Of a stretch of 64,000 bases of DNA, positions 8,410-17,450 are shown piece by piece. The stretch comes from Cronobacter dublinensis subsp. dublinensis LMG 23823 (GTDB lineage: Bacteria > Pseudomonadota > Gammaproteobacteria > Enterobacterales > Enterobacteriaceae). The notes below the pieces were generated by a model. The model saw nothing but the letters and a program-made list of their open reading frames with translations. It did not search any database and was not told where the DNA came from. The DNA lies in contig NZ_CP012266.1 in the NCBI RefSeq assembly GCF_001277235.1, positions 3,348,001-3,412,000 of the forward strand. Reading direction: 5' to 3'. Within the stretch, counting starts at the first letter, position 1; each line of letters starts with the position of its first letter. A program made the position numbers and the translations under genes.

Positions 8410-9471
8410 TTACGCTTTATTCTGACGCCACCACTCGGCGAGCAGCACGCCGGTCGCCACGGAGACGTTCAGGCTTTCCACGTTGCCGGTGCCGTCGATA
8501 GACAGGCTTAAATCCGCGTTCGCAAGCGTCGCTTCAGAAATCCCTTCGCGCTCCTGGCCCAGCACCAGCACCATTTTCTTCGGCAGCGTCGCTTTAAAGA
8601 GCGGCGTGCCTTTATGGCTGGAGGTGGTCACGATGGCGTAACCGGCCGCGCGGAACTGCGCCAGTGCGTCGCCGAAGCTGTCGCCGGTAATCGGCTCGAC
8701 ATGCTCTGCGCCGCCTTCTGCGGTACGTACCGCCGCGCCGGACTCCAGCAGCGAGGCATCCTGCACCACCACGCCTTTCACGCCGAAATGCGCGCAACTG
8801 CGCACGATGGCGCCGAGGTTATGCGGGTTGCCCACGTCTTCCAGCGCCAGCACGCAATCTTCTTCGCCAGCTTTACTCAGCCACTGCTCAACGCTCGCGC
8901 CGTTGCGTTTTTTGATAAGGAAGCAGACGCCGCCGTGGTGCTCGGTGCCGGACGCTTTGGTCAGCTCCGCGTCGTCCACAACGTGATACGCTTTGCGGTT
9001 GGCCGCCATCCAGCGCAGCGCTTCTTTAAAGCGCGGGGTCACGCTCTGGATAAACCAGGCGCGAACGATGGACTCAGGGCGGCTCTGGAACAGCGCCTGA
9101 CAGGCGTTTTCGCCATAGACGCGGGTCTCTTCGGCGCGCTGACGGCGCAGCACTTCCGGGTCGATAAAGCTTTTACCGCTGATACCGCCGTGATCCGGCT
9201 TCTCAGGCGCTTCGGCGCCCGGCGCCCGGGATACGGTGCGCCACGGCGAGGCATCACGGTCGCGGTCACGGTCACGGCTGCGTTCACGGTCGGCCGGTCG
9301 GTCATTGCGCGCAGCACGACGACCGCCTTCCGGTTTACCGGCACCAGCGGGACGACCGCCGCCTTTACCGGTACGCGGGTTTGAGCTGCGTTTGTCCGTA
9401 TTATCATCACTGCGGACATACATCACTTTGACCTTGCCGCTCTTGCCTTTAAATTCGTCGTTGTCGTTCAT
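8410..9471 (-). CDS. yfiF: YfiF, SpoU-family (SPOUT) RNA 2'-O-methyltransferase-like protein
   Basis: Probable RNA ribose methyltransferase; its target is not established. The ATG at 9471 (MNDNDEFKGKSGKVKVM) follows a GGAG site and gives 353 residues. An in-frame GTG four codons earlier is the only alternative nearby. Residues 1-100 are basic and low-complexity, with an Arg-Asp repeat (DRERSRDRDRDRD). A substrate-binding domain follows (YGENACQALFQSRP). The C-terminal knotted SPOUT domain has the three SpoU motifs NPHNLGAIVRSC, VLVLGQEREGI and SLNVSVATGVLLAEW. Divergent from trxC. Confidence 0.92.
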   Translation of the reverse strand: MNDNDEFKGKSGKVKVMYVRSDDNTDKRSSNPRTGKGGGRPAGAGKPEGGRRAARNDRPADRERSRDRDRDRDASPWRTVSRAPGAEAPEKPDHGGISGKSFIDPEVLRRQRAEETRVYGENACQALFQSRPESIVRAWFIQSVTPRFKEALRWMAANRKAYHVVDDAELTKASGTEHHGGVCFLIKKRNGASVEQWLSKAGEEDCVLALEDVGNPHNLGAIVRSCAHFGVKGVVVQDASLLESGAAVRTAEGGAEHVEPITGDSFGDALAQFRAAGYAIVTTSSHKGTPLFKATLPKKMVLVLGQEREGISEATLANADLSLSIDGTGNVESLNVSVATGVLLAEWWRQNKA

Positions 9472-9680
9472 GCTTTTCTCCACCTGCGCTGCGCGAAGCG
9501 CGCAGATTACCCGATGTATCCACGCTTAGCCATTCTTTCGCGCAAAAGCTAATAACTATTGTACTCATTGGATAAAACGGTTTGAGCTACGAAACATTGT
9601 TGCAGATACTACGTAACATTATCGAAACATAGCCGGCGTTTCCGCGTCGGTTTCTGTCACCTGCAACCCAGAGGTTAGCT

Positions 9681-10112
9681 ATGAATACCGTTTGTGCCGC
9701 CTGCCAGACTGTCAATCGCGTGGATGAAGAGCGTATTGAAGACGGCGCGAAGTGCGGCCGCTGTGGCCACGCGCTGTTTGACGGCGATGTGATTAACGCC
9801 ACCAGCGAAACGCTGGATCAGCTGCTTAAAGATGACCTGCCGGTCGTTGTCGATTTCTGGGCACCGTGGTGCGGCCCGTGCCGCAGCTTTGCGCCCATCT
9901 TTGAAGATGTCGCCGAAGAGCGCAGCGGCAAAATCCGTTTTGTGAAAATTAACACCGAAGCGGAGCCTGAACTGAGCGCGCGTTTCCGCATTCGCAGTAT
10001 CCCGACCATTATGATGTTCAAAAAGGGCCAGATGGTGGATATGCTCAACGGCGCCGTGCCTAAAGCCCCGTTCGACAGCTGGCTGAATGACGCCGTCAAC
10101 GGCGCTGTATAA
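9681..10112 (+). CDS. trxC: Thioredoxin 2 (TrxC), zinc-binding
   Basis: Cytoplasmic disulfide reductase, in E. coli under OxyR control. The product is 143 residues (E. coli 139), with a few extra C-terminal residues. The N-terminal zinc module uses C5, C8, C25 and C28 (CAAC ... CGRC), and the thioredoxin fold has the active site WCGPC at 63-67 plus the cis-proline loop RSIPTIMMF. GAGG lies 5-8 bases before the ATG. A GC hairpin GGGGCGCA/TGTGCCCC follows at about 10120-10138, but without a clear T-run. tapT follows on the same strand. Confidence 0.95.
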   Translation: MNTVCAACQTVNRVDEERIEDGAKCGRCGHALFDGDVINATSETLDQLLKDDLPVVVDFWAPWCGPCRSFAPIFEDVAEERSGKIRFVKINTEAEPELSARFRIRSIPTIMMFKKGQMVDMLNGAVPKAPFDSWLNDAVNGAV

Positions 10113-10177
10113 CGCTTGCGGGGCGCATCTTGTGCCCCGTCTCTCCCTCTGCGACAATGGCGTTTTTGTCGACGCTA

Positions 10178-10879
10178 ATGACTGAAAACGCCGTTCTTCG
10201 CCTGCGCGCCGAGCGCCTCGCGCGCGCCACCCGCCCTTTTCTCGCCCGCGGCAACCGCATTACGCGCTGTCAGCGCTGCCTGCTGCCCTTACGCCACTGC
10301 TTATGCGACACGCTGCAACCGCAGCAGGCCCGCAGCCGTTTCTGTCTGGTGATGTTTGACACCGAACCGATGAAGCCCAGCAATACCGGCAGGCTTATCG
10401 CCGATATTCTCCCGGATACTGAGGCGTTTCAGTGGTCGCGCACCGAGCCGCCTGCCGCGCTGCTTGAGCTGGTCGCGAACCCCGATTATCAGCCGCTGGT
10501 GGTTTTTCCGGCCTCCTATGCCGATCCGGGCCGTGACGTGCTGGGCGCCCCGCCGCGTACCGGCAAACCGCCGCTCTTTATTATGCTCGACGGCACCTGG
10601 ACTGAAGCGCGCAAGATGTTTCGCAAAAGCCCTTATCTGGACGCGCTGCCGGTGATTTCGGTGGATTTAACGCGCGTGTCGGCGTATCAGCTGCGCGAGG
10701 CGCACGCCGACGGTCAGTACTGCACGGCGGAAGTGGCGATTGCTCTGCTGGACGGCGCGGGCGATACCGCTGCGGCGCAGGGCCTGAGCGATCACTTCGC
10801 GCTGTTTCGCGAGCGTTATCTCGCCGGTAAACCTCATCATCAGGGCAGCATCACAGCAGCGCAGGCAGAAAGCGTTTAA
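10178..10879 (+). CDS. tapT: tRNA-uridine aminocarboxypropyltransferase TapT (YfiP)
   Basis: DTW-domain enzyme that transfers the aminocarboxypropyl group of SAM to U47 of tRNAs (acp3U47). I chose the ATG at 10178 (MTENAVLRLRAERLARATRP), giving 233 residues against 232 in E. coli. The open frame starts 16 codons earlier, but those codons lack family resemblance. An N-terminal cysteine cluster C31, C34, C41, C43 suggests a metal site. The family signature Asp-Gly-Thr-Trp (LDGTW) and KMFRKSPYLDALP follow. Only 33 bases separate it from patZ, so co-transcription is likely. Confidence 0.92.
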   Translation: MTENAVLRLRAERLARATRPFLARGNRITRCQRCLLPLRHCLCDTLQPQQARSRFCLVMFDTEPMKPSNTGRLIADILPDTEAFQWSRTEPPAALLELVANPDYQPLVVFPASYADPGRDVLGAPPRTGKPPLFIMLDGTWTEARKMFRKSPYLDALPVISVDLTRVSAYQLREAHADGQYCTAEVAIALLDGAGDTAAAQGLSDHFALFRERYLAGKPHHQGSITAAQAESV

Positions 10880-10912
10880 AATCATCAGGTCACTTCGACG
10901 CCGGAGGAAATG

Positions 10913-13573
10913 ATGAGCCAACGTGGCCTGGAAGCGCTGTTACGTCCCAAATCCATCGCCGTGATAGGCGCCTCGATGAAACCTGACAGAGCCGGTTTTC
11001 TGATGATGCGCAATCTGCTGGCGGGCGGTTTCAGCGGGCCGATTCTGCCGGTGACGCCCGCCTGGAAGGCGGTGTGCGGCGTGCTGGCCTGGCCGGATGT
11101 CGCAAGCCTGCCGTTTACGCCCGATCTCGCCGTGCTCTGCACCCACGCAAAGCGCAACCTGGCGCTGCTGGAGGCGCTCGGCGAAAAAGGCTGCAAAACC
11201 TGCCTGGTGCTCTCATCGCCGCCGGAACAACATGCCGGGCTGCTCGCCTGCGCGGCGCGCTTTCAGATGCGGCTGCTTGGCCCGAACAGCTTAGGCCTGC
11301 TGGCGCCGTGGCAGGGCCTTAACGCGAGCTTTTCGCCGGTGCCGATCCGCAAAGGCAAGCTCGCGTTTATTTCGCAGTCCGCCGCCGTCTCCAATACCAT
11401 TCTCGACTGGGCGCAGCAGCGCCAGCTCGGGTTTTCGTGGTTTATCGCGCTCGGCGACAGCCTCGATATCGATGTCGACGAACTGCTTGATTACCTGGCG
11501 CGCGACAGCAAAACCAGCGCCATTCTTCTCTATCTTGAACACCTGAGCGACGCCCGACGCTTTGTCTCCGCCGCGCGCAGCGCCTCGCGTAATAAGCCGA
11601 TTCTGGTCATCAAGAGCGGCCGCAGCCCGAGCGCGCGCCGCCTGCTGAATACGCATGCGGGGCTCGACGCCGCCTGGGACGCCGCTATCCAGCGCGCCGG
11701 TCTGCTGCGCGTGCAGGACACCCATGAACTCTTCTCGGCGGTGGAAACGCTAAGCCATATGCGCCCGCTGCGCGGCGAGCGGCTGATGATTGTCAGCAAC
11801 GGCGCGGCACCTGCCGCACTGGCGCTGGATGAACTCTGGCTGCGTCAGGGCAAACTCGCCACGCTGGACGACGCCCTGCTGGCCCGCCTGCAACAGGCGC
11901 TGCCGGAGGGCATTCAGGCCGACAACCCGCTCGATCTGCGCGACGACGCGACGCCCGCCCGTTATCTGCAAGCCATCGAAGCGCTGCTGGAAAGTCACGA
12001 TGTTGACGCCCTGATGGTTATCCACTCCCCCAGCGCCGCCGCGCCCGGCAGCGAATGCGCGCGCGCGTTAATCGAGCTTTTCAACCGTCACCCGCGCGGA
12101 AAATATGTCACGCTCATCACCAACTGGGGCGGCGAGTTCTCTTCTCAGGAGGCGCGGCATCTCTTCAGCGAAGCGGGCATTCCGACCTACCGCACGCCGG
12201 AAGGCGCGGTCACCGCGTTTATGCATATGGTCGAGTATCGCCGTAACCAGAAACAACTGCGCGAAACCCCGGCGTTACCCGCCACACTGACGGCGGATAC
12301 CGCCCAGGCGCACCGGCTGTTACAACAGGCGTGTGCCGAGGGCGTCACGCAGCTTGACACCCATGAAGTGCGCCCGATCCTTGAAGCCTACGGCCTGCAA
12401 ACGCTGCCGACCTGGATTGCAGGCGACAGCGCCGAGGCAGTGCATATCGCGGGGCAGATTGGCTACCCGGTGGCGCTGAAGCTGCGCTCGCCGGATATTC
12501 CCCATAAATCCGAGGTGCAGGGCGTGATGCTCTATCTGCGCACCGCCCACGAGGTCCAGCGCGCGGCGGACGCGATGCTCGACCGGGTGAAAATGACCTG
12601 GCCGCAGGCGCGTATTCATGGCCTGCTGGTACAGAGCATGGCGAACCGCGCAGGCGCTCAGGAGTTACGGGTGGTGGTGGAGCATGATCCGGTCTTCGGC
12701 CCGTTGATTATGCTTGGCGAAGGCGGCGTGGAGTGGCGCCCCGAAGAACAAGCGGCGGTGGCGCTGCCCCCGCTGAACATGAATCTGGCGCGCTATCTGG
12801 TGATTCAGGCGATTAAGAGCGGCAAGATCCGTGGGCGCAGCGCGCTGCGTCCGCTGGATATTCCCGGCTTAAGCCAACTGCTGGTGCGGGTGTCCAACCT
12901 GGTGGTGGATTGCCCGGAGATAACGCGGCTGGATATTCATCCGCTGCTGGCCGCAGGCGGCGATTTCACCGCGCTCGACGTGACGCTGCAGCTGGCGCCC
13001 TTTAGCGGCGACGCGGACGCGCGTCTGGCGGTGCGCCCCTATCCGCACCGTTTAGAAGAGTGGGTGGTGCTGAAAAATGGCGAGCGCTGCCTGTTCCGCC
13101 CGATCCTTCCTGAAGATGAGCCGCAGCTACAGCGCTTTATCTCGCAGGTGACGAAAGAAGATCTTTATTACCGTTACTTTAGCGAGATCAATGAATTTAC
13201 CCATGATGATTTAGCCAACATGACCCAGATCGACTACGATCGAGAAATGGCCTTTGTGGCGGTCCGTCAGCAGGCGGACGGCGAGGAGATCATCGGCGTG
13301 ACGCGCGCGATTTCCGATCCGGATAATATCGACGCTGAGTTCGCGGTGCTGGTGCGCTCCGATTTAAAAGGGCTGGGACTGGGGCGTCGGCTGCTGGAAA
13401 AACTGATCGCCTACACCCGCGATCACGGGCTTTCACGGCTCAACGGCATCACGATGCCGCATAATCAGGGGATGGTGGCGCTGGCCCGCAAGCTTGGGTT
13501 TAGCGTCGATATTCAGCTGGATGAAGGCATCGTCGGGCTGAGTCTTGCGCTGACCAACCCCGCCGGTTCGTGA
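10913..13573 (+). CDS. patZ: Protein lysine acetyltransferase PatZ (YfiQ/Pka)
   Basis: Acetylates lysines of metabolic enzymes such as acetyl-CoA synthetase using acetyl-CoA. The ribosome site GGAGG (10903-10907) fits the second of two adjacent ATGs, at 10913, giving 886 residues as in E. coli. The N-terminal 700 residues are an NDP-forming acyl-CoA synthetase-like module: CoA-binding SIAVIGASMKPDRAG, an acyl-CoA ligase domain, and an ATP-grasp part with GYPVALKLRSPDIPHKS. The last 150 residues are the GNAT acetyltransferase with the acetyl-CoA loop GLGLGRRLLEKLI. Confidence 0.95.
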   Translation: MSQRGLEALLRPKSIAVIGASMKPDRAGFLMMRNLLAGGFSGPILPVTPAWKAVCGVLAWPDVASLPFTPDLAVLCTHAKRNLALLEALGEKGCKTCLVLSSPPEQHAGLLACAARFQMRLLGPNSLGLLAPWQGLNASFSPVPIRKGKLAFISQSAAVSNTILDWAQQRQLGFSWFIALGDSLDIDVDELLDYLARDSKTSAILLYLEHLSDARRFVSAARSASRNKPILVIKSGRSPSARRLLNTHAGLDAAWDAAIQRAGLLRVQDTHELFSAVETLSHMRPLRGERLMIVSNGAAPAALALDELWLRQGKLATLDDALLARLQQALPEGIQADNPLDLRDDATPARYLQAIEALLESHDVDALMVIHSPSAAAPGSECARALIELFNRHPRGKYVTLITNWGGEFSSQEARHLFSEAGIPTYRTPEGAVTAFMHMVEYRRNQKQLRETPALPATLTADTAQAHRLLQQACAEGVTQLDTHEVRPILEAYGLQTLPTWIAGDSAEAVHIAGQIGYPVALKLRSPDIPHKSEVQGVMLYLRTAHEVQRAADAMLDRVKMTWPQARIHGLLVQSMANRAGAQELRVVVEHDPVFGPLIMLGEGGVEWRPEEQAAVALPPLNMNLARYLVIQAIKSGKIRGRSALRPLDIPGLSQLLVRVSNLVVDCPEITRLDIHPLLAAGGDFTALDVTLQLAPFSGDADARLAVRPYPHRLEEWVVLKNGERCLFRPILPEDEPQLQRFISQVTKEDLYYRYFSEINEFTHDDLANMTQIDYDREMAFVAVRQQADGEEIIGVTRAISDPDNIDAEFAVLVRSDLKGLGLGRRLLEKLIAYTRDHGLSRLNGITMPHNQGMVALARKLGFSVDIQLDEGIVGLSLALTNPAGS

Positions 13574-13685
13574 GTAAGGTACTGGAAATGTTGACCACAT
13601 TTTTGGACAGTAATGATATTATCGTCCGCTTCCGTCGTCTGCATTGCACAGAAGACCATCCACTTCAGAGAAGATATGCACTGTG

Positions 13686-15041
13686 ATGTTGTCAAAATTT
13701 AAACGCAATAAACATCAACAACACCTTGCCCAACTACCGAAGCTTTCTCAGTCAGTTGATGATGTCGCGTTCTATTTCTCCCCTGCCGATTTCCGCAAAA
13801 CGCTGCTGGAAAAGATAGCCACGGCGACCACGCGTATTTGCATTATCGCGCTCTACCTTGAGCAGGACGATGGCGGCAAAGGCGTGATGTCGGCGCTCTA
13901 TGACGCCAAACGTCAGCGTCCTGAGCTGGACATTAGCGTGCTGGTGGACTGGCATCGCGCGCAGCGCGGACGCATCGGGGTTGAAGCCTCGAACACCAAT
14001 GCCGACTGGTACTGCCGCATGGCGCAGGAAAATCCTGGTGTCAGCGTGCCGGTGTACGGCGTGCCGGTGAATACCCGCGAAGCGCTGGGCGTGCTGCATT
14101 TCAAAGGCTTTATCATTGATGACAGCGTGCTGTACAGCGGCGCCAGCCTGAACGACGTTTATCTGCACCAGCACGATAAATACCGCTATGACCGCTACCA
14201 CTGCATCCGTAACGCGAAGCTTGCCGACGTGATGCATGACTGGGTGCGCAATCAGCTGATGAACGGCCTCGCGGTGAACCGCCTGGATAATCCGGATCGT
14301 CCGAAAAGCCCGGAAATCAAAAACGACATTCGCCAGTTCCGCCATGCGCTGCGCGACGCCGCCTATCAATTTCAGGGCGATGCCGATAACGAACAGCTGG
14401 CCGTCACGCCGCTGGTGGGTCTTGGCAAATCGAGTCCGCTGAATAAAGCGATTTTCCACCTGATGCCCTGCGCCGAAGAGAAGCTGGTCATCTGCACGCC
14501 GTACTTTAACCTGCCGGCGGTGCTGGTGCGCAATATCATCGCGCTTCTGCGCGACGGCAAGAAAGTGGAAATCATCGTCGGCGACAAAACCGCGAACGAC
14601 TTTTACATTCCGGAAGATCAGCCGTTTAAGATTATCGGCGCGCTGCCGTATCTCTATGAGATCAACCTGCGCCGCTTCTTAAGCCGCCTGCAATATTACG
14701 TCAACACCGATCAACTGGTAGTGCGCCTGTGGAAAGAAGGCGATAACAGCTACCATCTGAAAGGTATGTGGGTGGATGACGAGTGGATGCTGCTGACCGG
14801 CAATAACCTGAATCCGCGCGCCTGGCGTCTCGATCTGGAAAACGCGATCCTTATCCACGATCCGAAGCAGGAACTCGCCGCGCAGCGCGAGCATGAGCTG
14901 GAGACGATTCGCACGCACACGACGATCGTCAAACACTACCGCGACCTGCAAAGCATTGCCGATTATCCGGTGAAAGTGCGCAAACTTATCCGCCGCCTGC
15001 GCCGAATCCGTATCGATCGTCTGATTAGCCGTATTCTCTGA
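13686..15041 (+). CDS. pssA: CDP-diacylglycerol-serine O-phosphatidyltransferase PssA
   Basis: Makes phosphatidylserine, the precursor of phosphatidylethanolamine. It is a peripheral, ribosome- and membrane-associated enzyme of the phospholipase D superfamily. The ATG at 13686 (MLSKFKRNKHQQHLAQLPK) gives 451 residues, as in E. coli. Two HKD motifs are visible: H138-x-K140-x4-D145 (LHFKGFIIDD) and, near residue 357, YHLKGMWVDD. The basic C-terminus VRKLIRRLRRIRIDR probably contacts acidic lipids. Downstream is a good terminator. The ribosome site is weak. Confidence 0.96.
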   Translation: MLSKFKRNKHQQHLAQLPKLSQSVDDVAFYFSPADFRKTLLEKIATATTRICIIALYLEQDDGGKGVMSALYDAKRQRPELDISVLVDWHRAQRGRIGVEASNTNADWYCRMAQENPGVSVPVYGVPVNTREALGVLHFKGFIIDDSVLYSGASLNDVYLHQHDKYRYDRYHCIRNAKLADVMHDWVRNQLMNGLAVNRLDNPDRPKSPEIKNDIRQFRHALRDAAYQFQGDADNEQLAVTPLVGLGKSSPLNKAIFHLMPCAEEKLVICTPYFNLPAVLVRNIIALLRDGKKVEIIVGDKTANDFYIPEDQPFKIIGALPYLYEINLRRFLSRLQYYVNTDQLVVRLWKEGDNSYHLKGMWVDDEWMLLTGNNLNPRAWRLDLENAILIHDPKQELAAQREHELETIRTHTTIVKHYRDLQSIADYPVKVRKLIRRLRRIRIDRLISRIL

Positions 15042-15059
15042 CGTTTGTCGCTTAACGAA

Positions 15060-15082
15060 GCCCTGCCACGCAGGGCTTTTTT
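15060..15082 (+). terminator. Terminator of pssA
   Basis: GCCCTG-CCACG-CAGGGC stem (15060-15076) followed by TTTTTT. It sits directly in front of the yfiM ribosome site. Confidence 0.88.
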
Positions 15083-15094
15083 ATGGAGAACGCT

Positions 15095-15418
15095 ATGCGC
15101 GCCCTGCTGTTTGCCCTCGTTTTAACGCTTTGCGGCTGTAGCCATATGGCGCAGGACCGCTGGTCCGGTCAGGATAAAGCCCAGCATTTTTTAGGTTCGG
15201 CGCTGCTCTCGGCCGCCGGTAATGAGTATGCGCAGCGCCAGGGCCATTTGCCAGACAGGGCCGCCGCGTTCGGGCTGCTGTTTTCCGTCTCGCTCGGCAT
15301 GGGGAAAGAGCTGTGGGACAGCCGCCCGGCAGGGAGCGGCTGGAGCTGGAAAGATCTGGCGTGGGACGTGGCGGGTGCAAGCGCGGGTTACGCCGTCTGG
15401 CAGATGGCAGGGCATTAA
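15095..15418 (+). CDS. yfiM: YfiM, putative lipoprotein (DUF2279-like)
   Basis: Small predicted lipoprotein of unknown role. The ATG at 15095 has GGAG 6 bases upstream, giving 107 residues. The signal peptide ends in a lipobox-like L12-C13-G14-C15, though Cys at position -2 is unusual. The conserved body has DKAQHFLGSALLSAAGNEY and KELWDSRPAGSGWSWKD, then a C-terminal glycine-rich hydrophobic stretch (LAWDVAGASAGYAVW). It lies so close behind the pssA terminator that it may depend on read-through. The stop codon overlaps that of the convergent kgtP. Confidence 0.85.
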   Translation: MRALLFALVLTLCGCSHMAQDRWSGQDKAQHFLGSALLSAAGNEYAQRQGHLPDRAAAFGLLFSVSLGMGKELWDSRPAGSGWSWKDLAWDVAGASAGYAVWQMAGH

Positions 15419-16716
15419 AGCCGCATGCCTTTTCCTTTACGATGCAGTTTCAGTGAAACCACAAACGCGACGGCCCCCATCGCCGAAACGTACCAGAAAA
15501 ACGCGGTTTCTGAACCGAGCGATTTAAGCGAAAGCGCCACATACTCCGCCGAACCGCCAAACAGCGCGTTGGCGACGGCATACGAAAGCCCGACGCCGAG
15601 CGCGCGCACCTGCGCCGGGAACATCTCCGCCTTAACGATGCCGCTGATGGACGTATAAAAACTTACAATCAGCAGCGCCAGCATTACCAGCCCGAACGCG
15701 GCCAGCGGTGAAGTGACATTTTGCAGGGCCATCAGAATGGGCACGGTGCAGAGCGTGGCGAGCGCGCTGAAGCAGAGCATTGAGCTGCGCCGGCCAATGC
15801 GGTCAGAAAGCGCGCCGAAGAGCGGCTGTAACAGCATGAACAGGAACAGCGCGCCGGTCATCACCATACTCGCCGTGTTCGCATGCATCCCCGCCGTGTT
15901 GACGAGGTATTTCTGCATGTAAGTGGTGAAGGTGTAAAAACTCAGCGAACCGGCGGCGGTAAACCCGAGCACCATGATAAATGCCCGACGGTTGCGCCAG
16001 AGCCCTTTCATCGAACCGGCTTCTTTCAGCGCGCGCGTTTCCTGCTGTGAGGTTTCATCCAGCGAGCGGCGCAGCCACAGCGCCACGATCGCCAGCACCG
16101 CGCCAAGCGCGAACGGAATACGCCAGCCCCAGGCGTGCAGGTCGGCATCAGGAAGGATCTGTTGCAGCAGCACCACGACCAGCAGCGCCATTAACTGCCC
16201 GCCGATGAGCGTGACGTACTGAAAGGAGGCATAAAACCCCTTCCGCCCTTCGATGGCCACTTCGCTCATATAGGTCGCGCTGGTGCCATACTCGCCGCCG
16301 ACCGACAGCCCCTGAAACAGGCGCGCCAGTAACAAAAGAAGCGGCGCCCAGGTGCCGATCACCGCATAGCCCGGCAGACAGGCGATAACGAGCGAGCCGA
16401 AACACATCATACAGACCGAAATCAGCATGGAGGTTTTACGCCCGTGCTTGTCGGCGATATAGCCAAACAGCCAGCCGCCGATCGGGCGCATCAGAAAGCC
16501 CGCCGCAAAGATGCCCGCCGTTTGTAGCAGCTGCGTTGTACTGTTGTCGGAGGGGAAGAAGATATGCGCGAAATAGAGCGAGCAGAACGAGTAGACGTAG
16601 AAATCGAACCATTCCACCAGATTGCCTGATGACGCGCCAACAATCGCCCAGACCCGACGGCGGGTATCGCTGGAAGTCAAAGACGGTTTCTCCGTCCGGG
16701 CCGCAGTTTCAGTCAT
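15415..16716 (-). CDS. kgtP: Alpha-ketoglutarate permease KgtP (MFS)
   Basis: Proton symporter for 2-oxoglutarate in the inner membrane, of the metabolite:H+ symporter branch of the major facilitator superfamily. The ATG at 16716 (MTETAARTEKPSLTSSDTRRR) is preceded by AAGGAGAG, giving 433 residues (E. coli 432). The loop 2-3 MFS signature GWLFGYIADKHGRKTS and a second copy GALSDRIGRRSSM are intact, with about 12 hydrophobic segments. It overlaps yfiM by 4 bases at the 3' end. In E. coli the next locus is rRNA operon rrnG; here an accessory block intervenes. Confidence 0.95.
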   Translation of the reverse strand: MTETAARTEKPSLTSSDTRRRVWAIVGASSGNLVEWFDFYVYSFCSLYFAHIFFPSDNSTTQLLQTAGIFAAGFLMRPIGGWLFGYIADKHGRKTSMLISVCMMCFGSLVIACLPGYAVIGTWAPLLLLLARLFQGLSVGGEYGTSATYMSEVAIEGRKGFYASFQYVTLIGGQLMALLVVVLLQQILPDADLHAWGWRIPFALGAVLAIVALWLRRSLDETSQQETRALKEAGSMKGLWRNRRAFIMVLGFTAAGSLSFYTFTTYMQKYLVNTAGMHANTASMVMTGALFLFMLLQPLFGALSDRIGRRSSMLCFSALATLCTVPILMALQNVTSPLAAFGLVMLALLIVSFYTSISGIVKAEMFPAQVRALGVGLSYAVANALFGGSAEYVALSLKSLGSETAFFWYVSAMGAVAFVVSLKLHRKGKGMRL

Positions 16717-16837
16717 GTGTCTCTCCTTGTTCCAGCCCGACGCACGAAGAGTGTCAGGGCAAGCAGCGGGCAATACGTTTATCTTGTTAATTCTATGTTA
16801 ACAAATCGGGATGAGGGAGCGGCTGTTTTATGGCGCT

Positions 16838-17293
16838 CTACCCCCATTTTTCCTGGTGCGCTTTTTTACGCCGCAGATAGTCCTCATCTGCCCGAATACG
16901 ATCCCACCAGCCTTTAAACACGGTCGCCGCCGCGGCTTTCACCGGATCGTTGCCGCGCGGGTTGAGGTTACGATCTTCATCATACTTTTTACCGCCTTTG
17001 TAGTTGGCGTAGCGCCGGGCGCGGGTGTAGCCCATCTGAATAAATTTGCGCGCCATGTCCATTCCGACAAAGTCGTCTTTTTTCCGATACTCCTCGAACA
17101 ACTGATAGATTTTTTCCGCCGAGGCGTTGGCGCTCTCCTCATCTTTGTAGCGCCAGTACGGGAGGATTTCACTTTTGTAAGGTTCAACCAGCAGTACGCC
17201 CTGCTCCCCACGTCCGACCTGATAACGTTCCGGGTGCGCGCGAAAGTCGATACTGGCGAAGTCCTGCTCGTAATCAAACGTTTTGCTGCTCAC
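16838..17293 (-). CDS. DUF4385 family protein
   Basis: I recognise the family (DUF4385) but no function is known to me. The product is 151 residues, soluble and charged, with no signal peptide or membrane segment. The GTG start at 17293 is supported by GAGG 7 bases upstream. Conserved stretches are DFRAHPERYQVGRGEQGVLL, EPYKSEILPYWRYK and ARKFIQMGYTRARRYANYKG, all rich in Tyr, Arg and Lys, which would fit a nucleic-acid binding role (inference). It is divergent from the TPP enzyme, with 157 bases between them. Confidence 0.8.
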   Translation of the reverse strand: MSSKTFDYEQDFASIDFRAHPERYQVGRGEQGVLLVEPYKSEILPYWRYKDEESANASAEKIYQLFEEYRKKDDFVGMDMARKFIQMGYTRARRYANYKGGKKYDEDRNLNPRGNDPVKAAAATVFKGWWDRIRADEDYLRRKKAHQEKWG

Positions 17294-17450
17294 GGGAAAA
17301 CCTCATTCTTTTGCGACTCGTATAACCATAGCAGGCTTCAGAGAACTCCCGCTTTTCGCGGACCGACGGGAAGTGGGCTACCCTTCAACAGGTTACCTTT
17401 CGAGCGCAGCTCAGGCTTATGCGCACACTCACCTGACGCGAGGCACGATA

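Noticed and set aside
17283..17450. Upstream extension of the TPP enzyme frame
   Set aside because: It overlaps the divergent DUF4385 start, and a good ribosome site precedes the ATG at 17451.
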